Source: Chryseobacterium sp. LJ668 (GTDB lineage: Bacteria; Bacteroidota; Bacteroidia; Flavobacteriales; Weeksellaceae). Taken from it: DNA of 64,000 nt. The position numbers and the translations under genes are program-made. Shown in pieces: positions 38,023 through 47,517 of this stretch; position 1 is the first letter of the stretch; each line of letters opens with the position of its first letter. The notes beneath the pieces were generated by a model. The model made no database searches and had not been told where the DNA came from. It worked only from the letters and a program-made list of their open reading frames with translations. The stretch is taken from NCBI RefSeq assembly GCF_019613955.1, contig NZ_CP080443.1, positions 434,001-498,000 on the forward strand. Reading direction: 5' to 3'.

Positions 38023-38061
38023 TTAAAAAAAATTTGTTGTAATTTTATTTAAACAAAAAAA

Positions 38062-38706
38062 ATGGATTTTCTAAAAGATCATTCAATACAAAACGAACTG
38101 GTTCTGATTTTTATCTCAGTGATTCTGGGGCTTTTTATCGGTGCCGAAAGAGAATACCGTAATAAGTCTGCAGGTCTTCGCACATTCATTCTCGTTTGTT
38201 TCGGATCATGTTTGTTTACCATTCTTTCCATCAAAATCGGTATAAAGGATCCGGATCGGCTGGCTGCAAATATTATCACAGGTATCGGCTTTTTGGGGGC
38301 AGGTGTTATTTTTAAAGGTGATAATAAAATTGACGGAATTACCACCGCAACCACAATCTGGGCAACCGCTTCAATCGGAATGGCTGTAGGTTCTGGCTAT
38401 GTTTATCTTTCATTAACAGGAACGGTTTTGGTTCTTTTGATTTTAAGTTCGCTCAGTTATCTGCAGAATTTCATCGATAACAATCACAAAATCAGAGAAT
38501 ATAAAATTGTTGTTGCCAATTTTGAAGATGTTCAGTACTTTGAAGATCTATTTAAAAATTATCACTTAAAATTCTTCGTTGTAAGACAAAAATTCAGTAC
38601 TGCAAACATTGCTACAACATGGACGCTTACAGGAAAACATACCGATCACGATCGATTTATAGATCAATTAAAAAAAAATCAAAAGATTCAATCTTACGAA
38701 TTTTAA
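38062..38706 (+). CDS. MgtC/SapB family membrane protein
   Basis: 214 aa. Four to five N-terminal membrane segments carry the family motifs LGLFIGAEREYRNKSAGLRTF and GIGFLGAGVIFKG (near residues 20-85), then a soluble C-terminal domain (about 145-214). MgtC proteins modulate magnesium homeostasis and intracellular survival; SapB-like members are often simply membrane proteins of unclear function. No Mg riboswitch-like element is visible upstream, and the leader is short. Confidence 0.85.
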   Translation: MDFLKDHSIQNELVLIFISVILGLFIGAEREYRNKSAGLRTFILVCFGSCLFTILSIKIGIKDPDRLAANIITGIGFLGAGVIFKGDNKIDGITTATTIWATASIGMAVGSGYVYLSLTGTVLVLLILSSLSYLQNFIDNNHKIREYKIVVANFEDVQYFEDLFKNYHLKFFVVRQKFSTANIATTWTLTGKHTDHDRFIDQLKKNQKIQSYEF

Positions 38707-38729
38707 AGAATAATATTTATAGTAAATCG

Positions 38730-38774
38730 ATAAAACCCTTTCAGAATAAAATTTTCGGGAGGGTTTTATTTTTG
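38730..38774 (+). terminator. Terminator after MgtC gene
   Basis: Perfect 10-bp stem ATAAAACCCT (38730-38739) / AGGGTTTTAT (38760-38769) with a 20-base loop, then TTTTG. A TATTTTTG at 38767-38774 in its right arm also matches the -7 consensus and could start the peptidase transcript. Confidence 0.6.
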
Positions 38775-38814
38775 GCAAGAAAATTAAATCCGTATTTTAG
38801 TCAAAATTTTTTGC

Positions 38815-40956
38815 ATGATAAAACGTAATATTCTAATTGCTTCTGCATTCTTCAGTTTTTCTTTGGGGATGGCTCAGCAATATGGCGGAATGTGGATTCC
38901 CACTGAGCTGAATGAAAAGGAAATGAAAGACCTTGGGATGAAAATTTCTGCCAAAGATATCTTCAACACACAAAAACCAAGTATAAAAGACGCCGTAGTA
39001 CAATTCAATGGTGGCTGCACCGCTGAAATCATTTCTCCTAAAGGATTACTTTTAACTAATCATCACTGTGGTTATGGGCAGATTCAGGCACATTCAACCG
39101 TTCAGAATGATCTTTTATCAAATGGTTTTTGGGCGAAAAATATGGGAACCGAACTTCCGAATCCTGGAGTGACCGTAGATTTTATTGTTGATATCAAAGA
39201 AGTTACCGCTCAGATTTTAGAAAATACAGACAATCTTCAAGAGCCCGAACTTTCAAAAAAAATAGCAAACAATATTGAGATTTATAAAAATTCTCAAAAA
39301 ACCGAATCTTATCAATCTATTTCTGTGAAGTCGATGTATTACGGAAATAAGTTTTATGCTTACGTCATCGAAACCTATAAAGATGTTCGTCTGGTAGGGG
39401 CGCCACCTCAGAGCATTGGGAAATTTGGGAGTGATACCGACAACTGGGTTTGGCCGAGGCATACAGGAGATTTTTCTATGTTCAGAATTTATGCAGACAA
39501 AAACAATAAGCCCGCAGAATATTCCAAAGACAATGTGCCTTACGTTCCAAAACACTATCTTCCCGTTTCTATTAAAGACAAAGCTGAGAATGATTTTACT
39601 TTCGTCTTCGGTTTTCCGGGAAGAACAACAGAATATCTCCCGGCAATTGCTGTTGAAAAGCTCATGACAGAGATTGATCCTGCAAGAATTGCTGTACGTG
39701 ACGTGGCTTTAAAAACTCTAGACGAAAAAATGCGTGCTGATGATGCAACACGTATTAAGTATGCTTCAAAATTCGCTTCTGTTGCCAACTATTGGAAAAA
39801 ATGGATCGGTGAAGTGGAAGGTCTTAAAAAATCAAATGCCGTACAGAAAAAAGTAATGTATGAAGGTTCTTTGGTTTCTAAAAACCCACAGATAAAACCA
39901 ACACTAGACGAACTCAACAAACTTTACAAAGACCAGGCTCCTTATGCATTAAACAATGCCTATTATTCTGAAGTAATAAGAAATGCTGAAACTCTGATGC
40001 TTGCTAACCTTTATTCTAACTACATTACTTCTGTAGAAGCCGGAAAAATGGATGAAAAAGGAATTACAGCATTCAAAAACAGATTGACATCATTTTATAA
40101 AGATTATAGTGCAGAATTAGACGCAAAAGTAACTGCAAAACTTTTGGCATTGTATGCTAACAAAACAGCTCCTCAGTTTTTGCCTGCAGATTTTGATAAA
40201 TATAAAAATGAGGCTCAAAACATCATTGAAGTTGAGGAAATCTCTAAAAACTCTATCATCACCGGCAGATCTACAGTAAACGGAGCCGCTCTGAATGCAG
40301 ATATAGATAAAGCATTTTCTAATCAGGATAAATTGATTAAAACAATTAAAAAAGATCCTGTTTACCAGCTTTTCATGAATATGAAAGATATGTTTATGAA
40401 AACTGCTGATCCACAATTTACCTCTTTACAGACAAAAATTGATGCTCTGCAGAAGAAATACATGGCACAGCAAATGTCTACCGATAAGGATAGAAAATTC
40501 TTTCCGGATGCCAACTCAACGTTACGTGTAACATATGGAAAAGTAAAAGGCTCTACGCCTAAAGATGCCGTATCATATGATTATCAAACACATTTAGCAG
40601 GTGTCATGGAAAAATATGTTCCGGGAGATTATGAGTTTGATGTACCCAAAAAGCTGATTGATCTGTATGATAAAAAAGATTTTGGAAACTATAAAGACAA
40701 AACCGGTGATGTTCCTGTAGGATTTACGGCAACCAACCATACAACAGGCGGAAATTCAGGAAGTCCTGCATTGGATGCATATGGAAATTTGGTTGGATTA
40801 AATTTCGACAGACAGTGGGAAGGTACGATGAGCGATATCAACTATGACCCGCGATTCAGCAGAAACATCATGGTTGACACAAAATATATTCTTTTCATCA
40901 TTGATAAATTTGCTGATTCTAAATGGCTGATCAATGAAATGAAGATTGTGAAGTAA
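38815..40956 (+). CDS. S46 family dipeptidyl-peptidase, DPP11-type (Asp/Glu-specific) predicted
   Basis: 713 aa exported serine peptidase that removes dipeptides from oligopeptides in the periplasm. Signal peptide MIKRNILIASAFFSFSLGMAQ, then MWIPTEL. The catalytic His is in LLTNHHCGYGQI (residue 83 or 84) and the nucleophile Ser648 is in TTGGNSGSP. Eighteen residues after the Ser is Arg666, within GLNFDRQWEG. In Porphyromonas gingivalis this position separates DPP11 (Arg, cuts after Asp/Glu) from DPP7 (Gly, hydrophobic), so DPP11 specificity is expected. Monocistronic, with a strong terminator. Confidence 0.9.
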   Translation: MIKRNILIASAFFSFSLGMAQQYGGMWIPTELNEKEMKDLGMKISAKDIFNTQKPSIKDAVVQFNGGCTAEIISPKGLLLTNHHCGYGQIQAHSTVQNDLLSNGFWAKNMGTELPNPGVTVDFIVDIKEVTAQILENTDNLQEPELSKKIANNIEIYKNSQKTESYQSISVKSMYYGNKFYAYVIETYKDVRLVGAPPQSIGKFGSDTDNWVWPRHTGDFSMFRIYADKNNKPAEYSKDNVPYVPKHYLPVSIKDKAENDFTFVFGFPGRTTEYLPAIAVEKLMTEIDPARIAVRDVALKTLDEKMRADDATRIKYASKFASVANYWKKWIGEVEGLKKSNAVQKKVMYEGSLVSKNPQIKPTLDELNKLYKDQAPYALNNAYYSEVIRNAETLMLANLYSNYITSVEAGKMDEKGITAFKNRLTSFYKDYSAELDAKVTAKLLALYANKTAPQFLPADFDKYKNEAQNIIEVEEISKNSIITGRSTVNGAALNADIDKAFSNQDKLIKTIKKDPVYQLFMNMKDMFMKTADPQFTSLQTKIDALQKKYMAQQMSTDKDRKFFPDANSTLRVTYGKVKGSTPKDAVSYDYQTHLAGVMEKYVPGDYEFDVPKKLIDLYDKKDFGNYKDKTGDVPVGFTATNHTTGGNSGSPALDAYGNLVGLNFDRQWEGTMSDINYDPRFSRNIMVDTKYILFIIDKFADSKWLINEMKIVK

Positions 40957-40977
40957 TTTTCGTTACATAAACACCGC

Positions 40978-41017
40978 GAATCTGCTCAAAACATTGCTTT
41001 TGAGCAGATTCTTTTTT
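40978..41017 (+). terminator. Strong terminator after DPP11 gene
   Basis: Perfect 14-bp stem GAATCTGCTCAAAA (40978-40991) / TTTTGAGCAGATTC (40998-41011), 6-base loop, then T6. Confidence 0.95.
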
Positions 41018-41031
41018 ATTTTTACATCTGT

Positions 41032-41979
41032 ATGTTCAAAAAAGAAATAATCGATGCGCTTGCGTGGTTTGAAAATGAAAAGTTTTCCGCCAATTTTCCT
41101 TTGGATTATTGTCTTCCCGTGTATCACAATGTTTCGAACGAACATCTTCCCCATCTCAAACATATCATCCATTATAAAAATGAAAAAGAATTTGAAGAAG
41201 ATCTAGACTGTCTTTCAAAAAATTTTCAATGGGTAACGTTTGATGAGTTTAAAGACTATGTAAAAGGAAATTTTAAACCGAAAAGAAAAATTGCCTTACT
41301 CACTTTTGACGATGGTTACAGAGAATTTTATGATGTCGTAATTCCTGTTTTGGAAAAAAAGGGAATATATGCAATGAACTTTGTCAACCCTGCTTTTATT
41401 GACAATAAGGATATGATGTTTCGCTGTAAAGTGAGTTTAATTAAAGATACATTAGACAATCTAAATTGTGATAACCCCTCTATTTTAAAATTAAAATATC
41501 ATCAAAGCAAAACCATTGAAGATCTTTCCACACAATTTGAGGTTGATTTCCAAGATTATTTAGAGGAAAAAAAACCGTATCTCAGTTTAGATCAATTGCA
41601 CCAAATAACAAGTAAAGGTTTCGGGATTTCTTCACATGGGATGAATCATCCGCTCTACCACGAAGTGCCAATTTCTGAACAACTTGAAAATACAATTCTG
41701 GGCTACAATTATATGCGGGAAAACGGTTTTCATTACGAAAGTTTCGCTTTTCCATTTACGGATTTTGGGGTTGAAAAGTCTTTTTTTGATGAACTTTTTA
41801 AAAACAAAGATATTTTCTGTACTTTCGGAAGTGCTGGTGTAAAAATGGATTCTGTTTCAAAAAATTTCCATAGAATACCAATGGAAACCGGTGAAACGGC
41901 TTCTCAGATTTTAAAAAAAGAGATTGCTTATTTCAAATTTAAAAAGGTATTGAATAAAAATAAAATTATCCGGAAATGA
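41032..41979 (+). CDS. Polysaccharide deacetylase (NodB-homology) family protein
   Basis: 315 aa. NodB motif 1 is ALLTFDDGYREFYDVV (catalytic and metal Asp pair), the second is SSHGMNHPLYH (HxxxH zinc ligands) and a later motif is SFAFPFTDFG. No signal peptide, so it probably acts in the cytoplasm or on a cytoplasmic-side precursor. The last four bases overlap the start of the GNAT gene (ATGA), showing translational coupling. Probably removes acetyl groups from an N-acetylated sugar. Confidence 0.85.
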   Translation: MFKKEIIDALAWFENEKFSANFPLDYCLPVYHNVSNEHLPHLKHIIHYKNEKEFEEDLDCLSKNFQWVTFDEFKDYVKGNFKPKRKIALLTFDDGYREFYDVVIPVLEKKGIYAMNFVNPAFIDNKDMMFRCKVSLIKDTLDNLNCDNPSILKLKYHQSKTIEDLSTQFEVDFQDYLEEKKPYLSLDQLHQITSKGFGISSHGMNHPLYHEVPISEQLENTILGYNYMRENGFHYESFAFPFTDFGVEKSFFDELFKNKDIFCTFGSAGVKMDSVSKNFHRIPMETGETASQILKKEIAYFKFKKVLNKNKIIRK

Positions 41980-43055
41980 TCCATCTAAAAACTTTAAACA
42001 AAAAAGGGCTTGAAGATTTTGTAGCATCCGGAGAATTTCAACATCATGATTTCATTCCCATCACAAAACATCGGGCAGAATCACACATCAGAAACCCTAA
42101 AGCAACTGATGACCAGACTCTTTTGATTTTGGCTTATGACGAAGATCAGCTAGCCGGATATGTCGGCTGTCTTCCTGATCATTTTAAAATTGATGGCGAA
42201 ATATTTCGTTATGCCTGGCTGAGTACACTTTTCATCAGTGATCAATTCCGTGGAAAAAAAATTGCCCAGACTTTGCTGAATAAAGCATTTGAAGAGTATC
42301 AAGGTAATATCGCCTTAACCGAATTTACCAAAGAAGCGGAAAGTTTATACAACAAAACAGGATTATTTAGATATATTGAACCAAAAAAAGGAAAAAAATA
42401 TTATTTCAGAACAGATCTGGAAATTATTATTCCCTTAAAAAGAGAGAAAACCAAGCCGCTACAGCCTTTATTTAAAATTACTGATTCTATTATCAACACA
42501 GTCATTTCTACGAAGAATATTTTTATAAAAAAACCGGATTTTAAATTTGAAATTCTTGATACAATTGATGTTGAAAGTAAGAACTTTATAGCAAAATTTA
42601 AAAATAACCGAACAGCAGAAGAAATCAACTGGGCAATAGAAAATCCATGGGTTCTAGAGGGAAAAACAGAGGATAAGAAATATTTATTTTCAAGCTATTC
42701 TCAGAACTTCAGGTATTTTTGGGTTAAGATTTTTGATAAAGATAGAAATCTGAATATTTGTTCCCTTTTGATGCTTAGAAATGGTCATCTTAAGATTCCA
42801 TATTTATTTTCAGAATCAGATCTAAGTCCGTTTCTAGACTTTTTAAGCTACTTTATCGCACGGAATAAAATAAAAATGATGACTTCTTATCAAATAGATT
42901 TAAATAAAAAAATAGATTCTTACCCGTCTTTTCCAAAAATATACCAGCGAAATATCGAAAGAAGGTATATGTTTCATCAAAATCTCATTCAGAATCTTCC
43001 CGAACACTTTAATCCCGATTTTCAGGATGGTGACGGAGATTGTTTGATGACTTAA
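41976..43055 (+). CDS. GNAT-family acetyltransferase with extra C-terminal half
   Basis: 359 aa. The GNAT core is residues about 20-135: LAGYVGCLPDHF, RYAWLSTLFISDQFRGKKIAQTLLNKA (acetyl-CoA pyrophosphate loop R/QxxGxG/A-like) and ALTEFTKEAESLYNKTGLFRY. The C-terminal 220 residues are beta/alpha-rich and unrelated to anything I recognise. It is coupled by a 4-base overlap to the deacetylase gene. An enzyme that removes an acyl group next to one that adds one suggests re-tailoring of an amino sugar, which is inference. Confidence 0.7.
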   Translation: MIHLKTLNKKGLEDFVASGEFQHHDFIPITKHRAESHIRNPKATDDQTLLILAYDEDQLAGYVGCLPDHFKIDGEIFRYAWLSTLFISDQFRGKKIAQTLLNKAFEEYQGNIALTEFTKEAESLYNKTGLFRYIEPKKGKKYYFRTDLEIIIPLKREKTKPLQPLFKITDSIINTVISTKNIFIKKPDFKFEILDTIDVESKNFIAKFKNNRTAEEINWAIENPWVLEGKTEDKKYLFSSYSQNFRYFWVKIFDKDRNLNICSLLMLRNGHLKIPYLFSESDLSPFLDFLSYFIARNKIKMMTSYQIDLNKKIDSYPSFPKIYQRNIERRYMFHQNLIQNLPEHFNPDFQDGDGDCLMT

Positions 43056-43098
43056 AGTAATTTGGGGCGAAATCTTCGATTTCGCCCCGAATTACTTT
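43054..43098. terminator. Long dyad between convergent genes
   Basis: AAAGTAATT (43054-43062) / AATTACTTT (43090-43098) outside, and GGGGCGAAATC/GATTTCGCCCC inside with a TTC loop. It begins within the stop codon of the GNAT gene. It has no marked T tract, so it may act by strength of the stem in both directions. Confidence 0.75.
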
Positions 43099-43112
43099 AA
43101 AATATGATTGTA

Positions 43113-45998
43113 TTAATATCCAAAAATCTCTTCCAGATCAAGCTCTTTAAAACTTCCCATTTGCTCAACAGCCTCTAAATTCAGGTTTTCTTTTTTCCCG
43201 ATAATAGCGGTGTTGAACTGTACCGGTTTTATTGCAGTCTGATAAAATTGTCTGATGTCTTCAAAATTTAAACTTTCAATCTGGGCGTAAATATCTTTTC
43301 TGAAATCATGGGTAATTCCCAGTTTCTGCAGTTTTAAAGTGTTGAAAAACACATTCGTTCTTGTAATTCTTGTAGAGGCAATTTGCTTTAATGCCGCATT
43401 TTTTGCATTTTCAAACTGAGTGGTCACTTCAGGAAGTTCCTCCATCAGCTCGGTCATGGTATCGACTGCAATCTGTAATTTATCCGGCTGGGTTCCTATG
43501 TAGGTGGTAATATAATCTGGATGGCCAATCTCAGCATTTGGCGAATAAGAAACGTACGCCGAATAAGCCAGACTTTTGCTCTCACGAATTTCCTGAAAGA
43601 CGATGGATGACAAACCCCGCCCGAAATATTCATTAAAAACGTTGATTTTTCCAAAATTTTCAATGTTTACATGAAGTCCCTTTCCGATCTTGCTCATTTC
43701 CATCTGCACCATGTCATAATTGGTAAAGTACACATCTCCTTTTGTTTCAGGTTCAGGGTATTTTTTCGGATCAGCAATACTTCTGCTTTGAGATTCTATA
43801 AAGCTTTCTATCTCATTTTTAAACTTCTCAAAATCTTTTCCGTAAAAAAAGATCTGATACTGAAATTTAAATAAGTTTTTGATGCGTTCTGTAAATGCTT
43901 CTACTTTGGTATTCCGAAGCTCGTCTTTAGAAAGAAAATCCAGGAACCTTGATCCTTTTCCGAGTTTTGTATAATTCGTTAAAGCTGTCATGATGCGGTT
44001 TTTGTCTTTTTTTGCCGCTTCACGGTTTTCAAGAACCGTTTCTACAAACTGATTGTAAATTTCCTGATCAGGTTGTACATTTTTCATCCAGTGCTGCAGC
44101 AAATCAATACCCTCCTTTATATTTTCCTCTAATCCGCTGAGCGAAATATGAAGCTGGTCTGAAGTGGTTTTAAAATCATTGGTAATACCGATTTTAAAAA
44201 ATTCTTTTTTCAGATCTTCAGGTGAAAACTTTTCCGTTCCGAGATATTGTAAAATCTGAGTAGAAATACCCAATTCACGGTCATGGTCACTGCCAAACGG
44301 GAAAATAAAATGAATCTGTGCGATTTCATTATATTTATTTTTAACAAAGCTGATCTTTTTATCTTTTATAACATCCGTGGATATTTCTTTCTGGTAATCA
44401 ATAAATTCAGGTTGAATATCAGCTGTTTTTTCATCTACAATTTCCTTCAGAAATTCAGATTGTGCTTCACGATTGATCTTAATGGCAGTAATTCCGGGAT
44501 TGTCAACTCTTAACAGTTTATCATTGACCCCTTTTTCTTTGTTGATAACCACATAATTGTTTTTAAAGAAAACATTGGCAAATGCTATTACTTCTTCTCT
44601 AGTAATTTCAGCATACTCATCCATCTCATTCAGTTCCTGCTCCCAGGTTCTGCCCTTGATGTAGGTGTCAAAAAGATTATTTGCCAGTCCGCTTGCTGTC
44701 TCGAGTGCTTTCATTCTCTGAAGCTTGAAATCGTTGATGATGGCAGGAAGCATCCAATCTGGGAAGTCTCCTTTTTTTATCAATTCGATTTGCTCAAGAA
44801 CCATTTCTTTAGCTTCCGATAAAGTCTGATTTTCTTTCGGAACGGCAACAATTGAAAAGTAACCGTAGTTTTTTAAACCTAATGAATAAGCTTGCGCCCA
44901 AAGCATTTTTTGGGTCTGATTGATATGTAGATCTAATAAACCTGCTTCACCCCTGTTGCTTAGAATATTAGCAATGATATCAGCAAGCATCGCTTCTCTT
45001 GAACCATAACTGTCAGTACGCCACGCTAGTTGAACTCGAGGTGTGGTAGGACTGTAAACTGTTCTTTCAACGATTTCTTCGATCGGAAGCTCTATAATTT
45101 CCTGCTTTTGAGGCAATTCTTTATAAGGAATCGTTCCAAAATATTGATCGACAAGCTGTATTGTTTTTTCAAAGTCTAAATCGCCCACCAAAACGATTGC
45201 ATAATTATTAGGAACATAATATTCATCAAAATACTTATGAATGGCCTTCATTGAAGGGTTTTTGAGATGTTCAGGCTTGCCGAGAGTTGTTTGCTGTCCG
45301 TTAGGATGATTCGGAAAAAGAGCTTCCATCAACTCATCGTTGACCAATCGCGAGTCATTATCCTGAGCACGGTTAAATTCCTCGTAAACCGATTCTAACT
45401 CTGTATGAAAAAGGCGTAAAACCAATTCTGAAAATCTTTCTTTTTCTACTTTCAGCCACTTTTCCAGTTCATTATTCGGGATATTGTTTTTGTAAACCGT
45501 TTCATCAAACCAAGTGTGGGCATTGGTACCGCTTGCTCCAAGAGAAGAAATGATCTTGTCATATTCATTGGCAATCGCAAACCGGCTTGCTTCCTGAGAA
45601 ATTTCATCGATTTTCTTGTAAATTTCTTTCTTCTTTTCAGGATTTTGCTCTGCTTTATGTTGCTCGTATAAATCTGAGATCTGATCGAGTAAAACTTTTT
45701 CTTTCTCCCAGTTTTGTGTTCCGATTTTTGACGTTCCTTTGAACATCATGTGTTCAAGATAATGCGCCAAACCTGTATTATCAGAAGGATCATTGTTACT
45801 CCCTGTTCTGACAGGTATAAAGGTCTGAATTCTGGGTGCATCAAAATTTTGCGCCAAAAAAACTTTTAATCCGTTCTTAAGGGTGTACATTCTGACTTTA
45901 TTTTCGTCGTGGGTGACTGTAGTGTATTGGTAGTTATTTGTATCGGTATGAATCGTTTCCTTATATCTTCTGTCTATCATATTTAAATTCATTTTCAT
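43113..45998 (-). CDS. M16 family (pitrilysin/insulinase) metallopeptidase
   Basis: 961 aa. The inverted zinc motif HYLEHMMFKGT gives H79-x-x-E82-H83, and ESVYEEFNR supplies the third ligand Glu. The protein has four M16 domains over 960 residues, as in single-chain pitrilysin/insulinase enzymes, and cuts peptides up to about 50 residues held in its closed chamber. No signal peptide is seen; the N-terminal 25 residues (MNLNMIDRRYKETIHTDTNN) are polar. A TATATTTG box is just upstream. An alternative start at 45992 would only remove two residues. Confidence 0.92.
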   Translation of the reverse strand: MKMNLNMIDRRYKETIHTDTNNYQYTTVTHDENKVRMYTLKNGLKVFLAQNFDAPRIQTFIPVRTGSNNDPSDNTGLAHYLEHMMFKGTSKIGTQNWEKEKVLLDQISDLYEQHKAEQNPEKKKEIYKKIDEISQEASRFAIANEYDKIISSLGASGTNAHTWFDETVYKNNIPNNELEKWLKVEKERFSELVLRLFHTELESVYEEFNRAQDNDSRLVNDELMEALFPNHPNGQQTTLGKPEHLKNPSMKAIHKYFDEYYVPNNYAIVLVGDLDFEKTIQLVDQYFGTIPYKELPQKQEIIELPIEEIVERTVYSPTTPRVQLAWRTDSYGSREAMLADIIANILSNRGEAGLLDLHINQTQKMLWAQAYSLGLKNYGYFSIVAVPKENQTLSEAKEMVLEQIELIKKGDFPDWMLPAIINDFKLQRMKALETASGLANNLFDTYIKGRTWEQELNEMDEYAEITREEVIAFANVFFKNNYVVINKEKGVNDKLLRVDNPGITAIKINREAQSEFLKEIVDEKTADIQPEFIDYQKEISTDVIKDKKISFVKNKYNEIAQIHFIFPFGSDHDRELGISTQILQYLGTEKFSPEDLKKEFFKIGITNDFKTTSDQLHISLSGLEENIKEGIDLLQHWMKNVQPDQEIYNQFVETVLENREAAKKDKNRIMTALTNYTKLGKGSRFLDFLSKDELRNTKVEAFTERIKNLFKFQYQIFFYGKDFEKFKNEIESFIESQSRSIADPKKYPEPETKGDVYFTNYDMVQMEMSKIGKGLHVNIENFGKINVFNEYFGRGLSSIVFQEIRESKSLAYSAYVSYSPNAEIGHPDYITTYIGTQPDKLQIAVDTMTELMEELPEVTTQFENAKNAALKQIASTRITRTNVFFNTLKLQKLGITHDFRKDIYAQIESLNFEDIRQFYQTAIKPVQFNTAIIGKKENLNLEAVEQMGSFKELDLEEIFGY

Positions 45999-46023
45999 TC
46001 TTTTTTAAAAATCCGAATGCTTA

Positions 46024-46031
46024 CAAATATA
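46024..46031 (-). promoter_or_regulatory. Promoter -7 box for the M16 peptidase
   Basis: Minus strand TATATTTG, 26 bases before the ATG at 45998. Confidence 0.55.
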
Positions 46032-46165
46032 AGAATTCGAAGAGTAAGACCTACCACAATTTCTAATATTAAATCTATGATGATGATTTATTTTAATGTT
46101 CATTGAAATATTTATACATTTATAATAAAGTTAGAAGAACCGAATTTAAAAAGCTAATAAAATTA

Positions 46166-46723
46166 ATGAACGCTACATTCTTCGAAACTCCGCAAGATTT
46201 CCGCAAATGGCTTGAGAAAAACCACAAAAAAGAAACAGAAATTATTGTCGGATTTTATAAAATCGGAACTAAAAAACAATCGATTACTTGGTCTGAAGCA
46301 GTTGATCAGGCTCTATGTTTTGGCTGGATCGACAGTGTTCGAAGATCAATTGATGAAGAAAGCTACAGCAACCGTTTTACCCCTAGAAAACCAACTAGCA
46401 TCTGGAGTGCCATTAATATTCAGAAAATTGAAGATTTGACTAAAGCCGGTTTGATGCAACCTGCGGGATTGGAAGCTTTTCAACTCAGAAAAGAAAATAA
46501 ATCCAGAATCTATTCTCACGAAACTGAAAATATTAAACTTTCCGATGAGTATGAAAAGCACTTTAAAGGCAATAAAAAAGCCTGGGAATTTTTTGAAAAA
46601 CAAGCACCATCTTACAAGAAAGTTACAATTCACTGGATCATGAGCGCCAAGCAGGAAAAAACACAGATCTCACGCTTAAAAAAAACGATTTCTGAAAGTG
46701 AAATTGGAAGAAGAGTTTCATAA
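46166..46723 (+). CDS. YdeI/OmpD-associated family protein
   Basis: 185 aa. The family core is visible: FFETPQDFRKWLEKNHKKETEI, then VGFYKIGTKKQSITWSEAVDQALCFGWIDS and RFTPRKPTSIWSAINIQKIEDL. The fold is YdeI-like, linked with bacteriocin or peptide resistance and omptin-type regulation in enterobacteria, but the function is not known here. I choose the ATG at 46166 (MNATFFETPQDF), since the frame open upstream to 46103 adds only 21 lysine- and arginine-rich residues not expected in the family. Confidence 0.82.
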   Translation: MNATFFETPQDFRKWLEKNHKKETEIIVGFYKIGTKKQSITWSEAVDQALCFGWIDSVRRSIDEESYSNRFTPRKPTSIWSAINIQKIEDLTKAGLMQPAGLEAFQLRKENKSRIYSHETENIKLSDEYEKHFKGNKKAWEFFEKQAPSYKKVTIHWIMSAKQEKTQISRLKKTISESEIGRRVS

Positions 46724-46782
46724 CTAATCTAACGAATGACAAATTAATTTATTTTCCCTAAATTTAAAATAAACACAACACT

Positions 46783-47346
46783 ATGACATCAAAAAAATAT
46801 TTATCTGAAAGGGAAACGACAGAACTCCTGGATATTTTGCAACAGCGATTTGAAAAAAACAGCAAACGCCACCCGAAAATAGATTGGTCGAAGATCGAAG
46901 ATAAACTGAAAGCTAACCCGCAAAGAATTTGGTCATTGAATGAAATGGAAATTTCCGGCGGCGAACCCGATGTGGTAGATTATGATAAAAAAACTGATGA
47001 ATACATTTTCTTTGACTGCTCGGCAGAAAGTCCGAAAGGCAGGAGAAGCTTGTGCTATGACCGAGAGGCATTAGATTCCCGAAAAGAAAATAAACCTCAA
47101 AATTCTGTAATGGATGTTGCCATTGAAATGGGTATAGAAATTCTCGACGAAAGTCAATATCGTTTTTTGCAGACTTTGGGAGAATTTGATCTGAAGACAT
47201 CAAGCTGGATCAGAACACCGAAAGAGATCAGAGCTTTGGGCGGCGCGCTGTTTTGTGACCGGAGATATGATACGGTTTTTGTATATCACAATAGCGCCAA
47301 TTCTTATTATGCTGCGAGAGCTTTTCGGGGAGTTTTGAGAGTTTAA
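46783..47346 (+). CDS. DUF4256 family protein
   Basis: 187 aa cytoplasmic protein. Conserved blocks include GGEPDVVDYD, FFDCSAESPKGRRSLCYDREAL, and near the end WIRTPKEIRALGGALFCDRRYDTVFVYHNSANSYY, which matches what I recall of DUF4256. The dense Asp, Arg and Tyr residues suggest an enzyme or nucleic-acid binding role, but no function is known. It lies 59 bases after the YdeI-like gene on the same strand and may be co-transcribed. Confidence 0.8.
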   Translation: MTSKKYLSERETTELLDILQQRFEKNSKRHPKIDWSKIEDKLKANPQRIWSLNEMEISGGEPDVVDYDKKTDEYIFFDCSAESPKGRRSLCYDREALDSRKENKPQNSVMDVAIEMGIEILDESQYRFLQTLGEFDLKTSSWIRTPKEIRALGGALFCDRRYDTVFVYHNSANSYYAARAFRGVLRV

Positions 47347-47490
47347 GGCTATAAGTTTACTGTTTTTAAAAAGTCATTTAATAAAAAAAGCCTCGATATA
47401 ATCTTTTTAAATCTAAGTGAATTGGCGATAACAAAACGCTTTCTATGATGGAAAATCCGGTAAACTTTTTTATTTAAAAACTATTAATCT

Positions 47491-47498
47491 TATCTTTG
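47491..47498 (+). promoter_or_regulatory. Promoter -7 box for the Imm22 gene
   Basis: TATCTTTG, a perfect TAnnTTTG, 19 bases before the ATG at 47518. The bases 47347-47490 before it hold no gene that I can see. Confidence 0.6.
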
Positions 47499-47517
47499 AC
47501 TCTTCAAAAAAGCAGGC

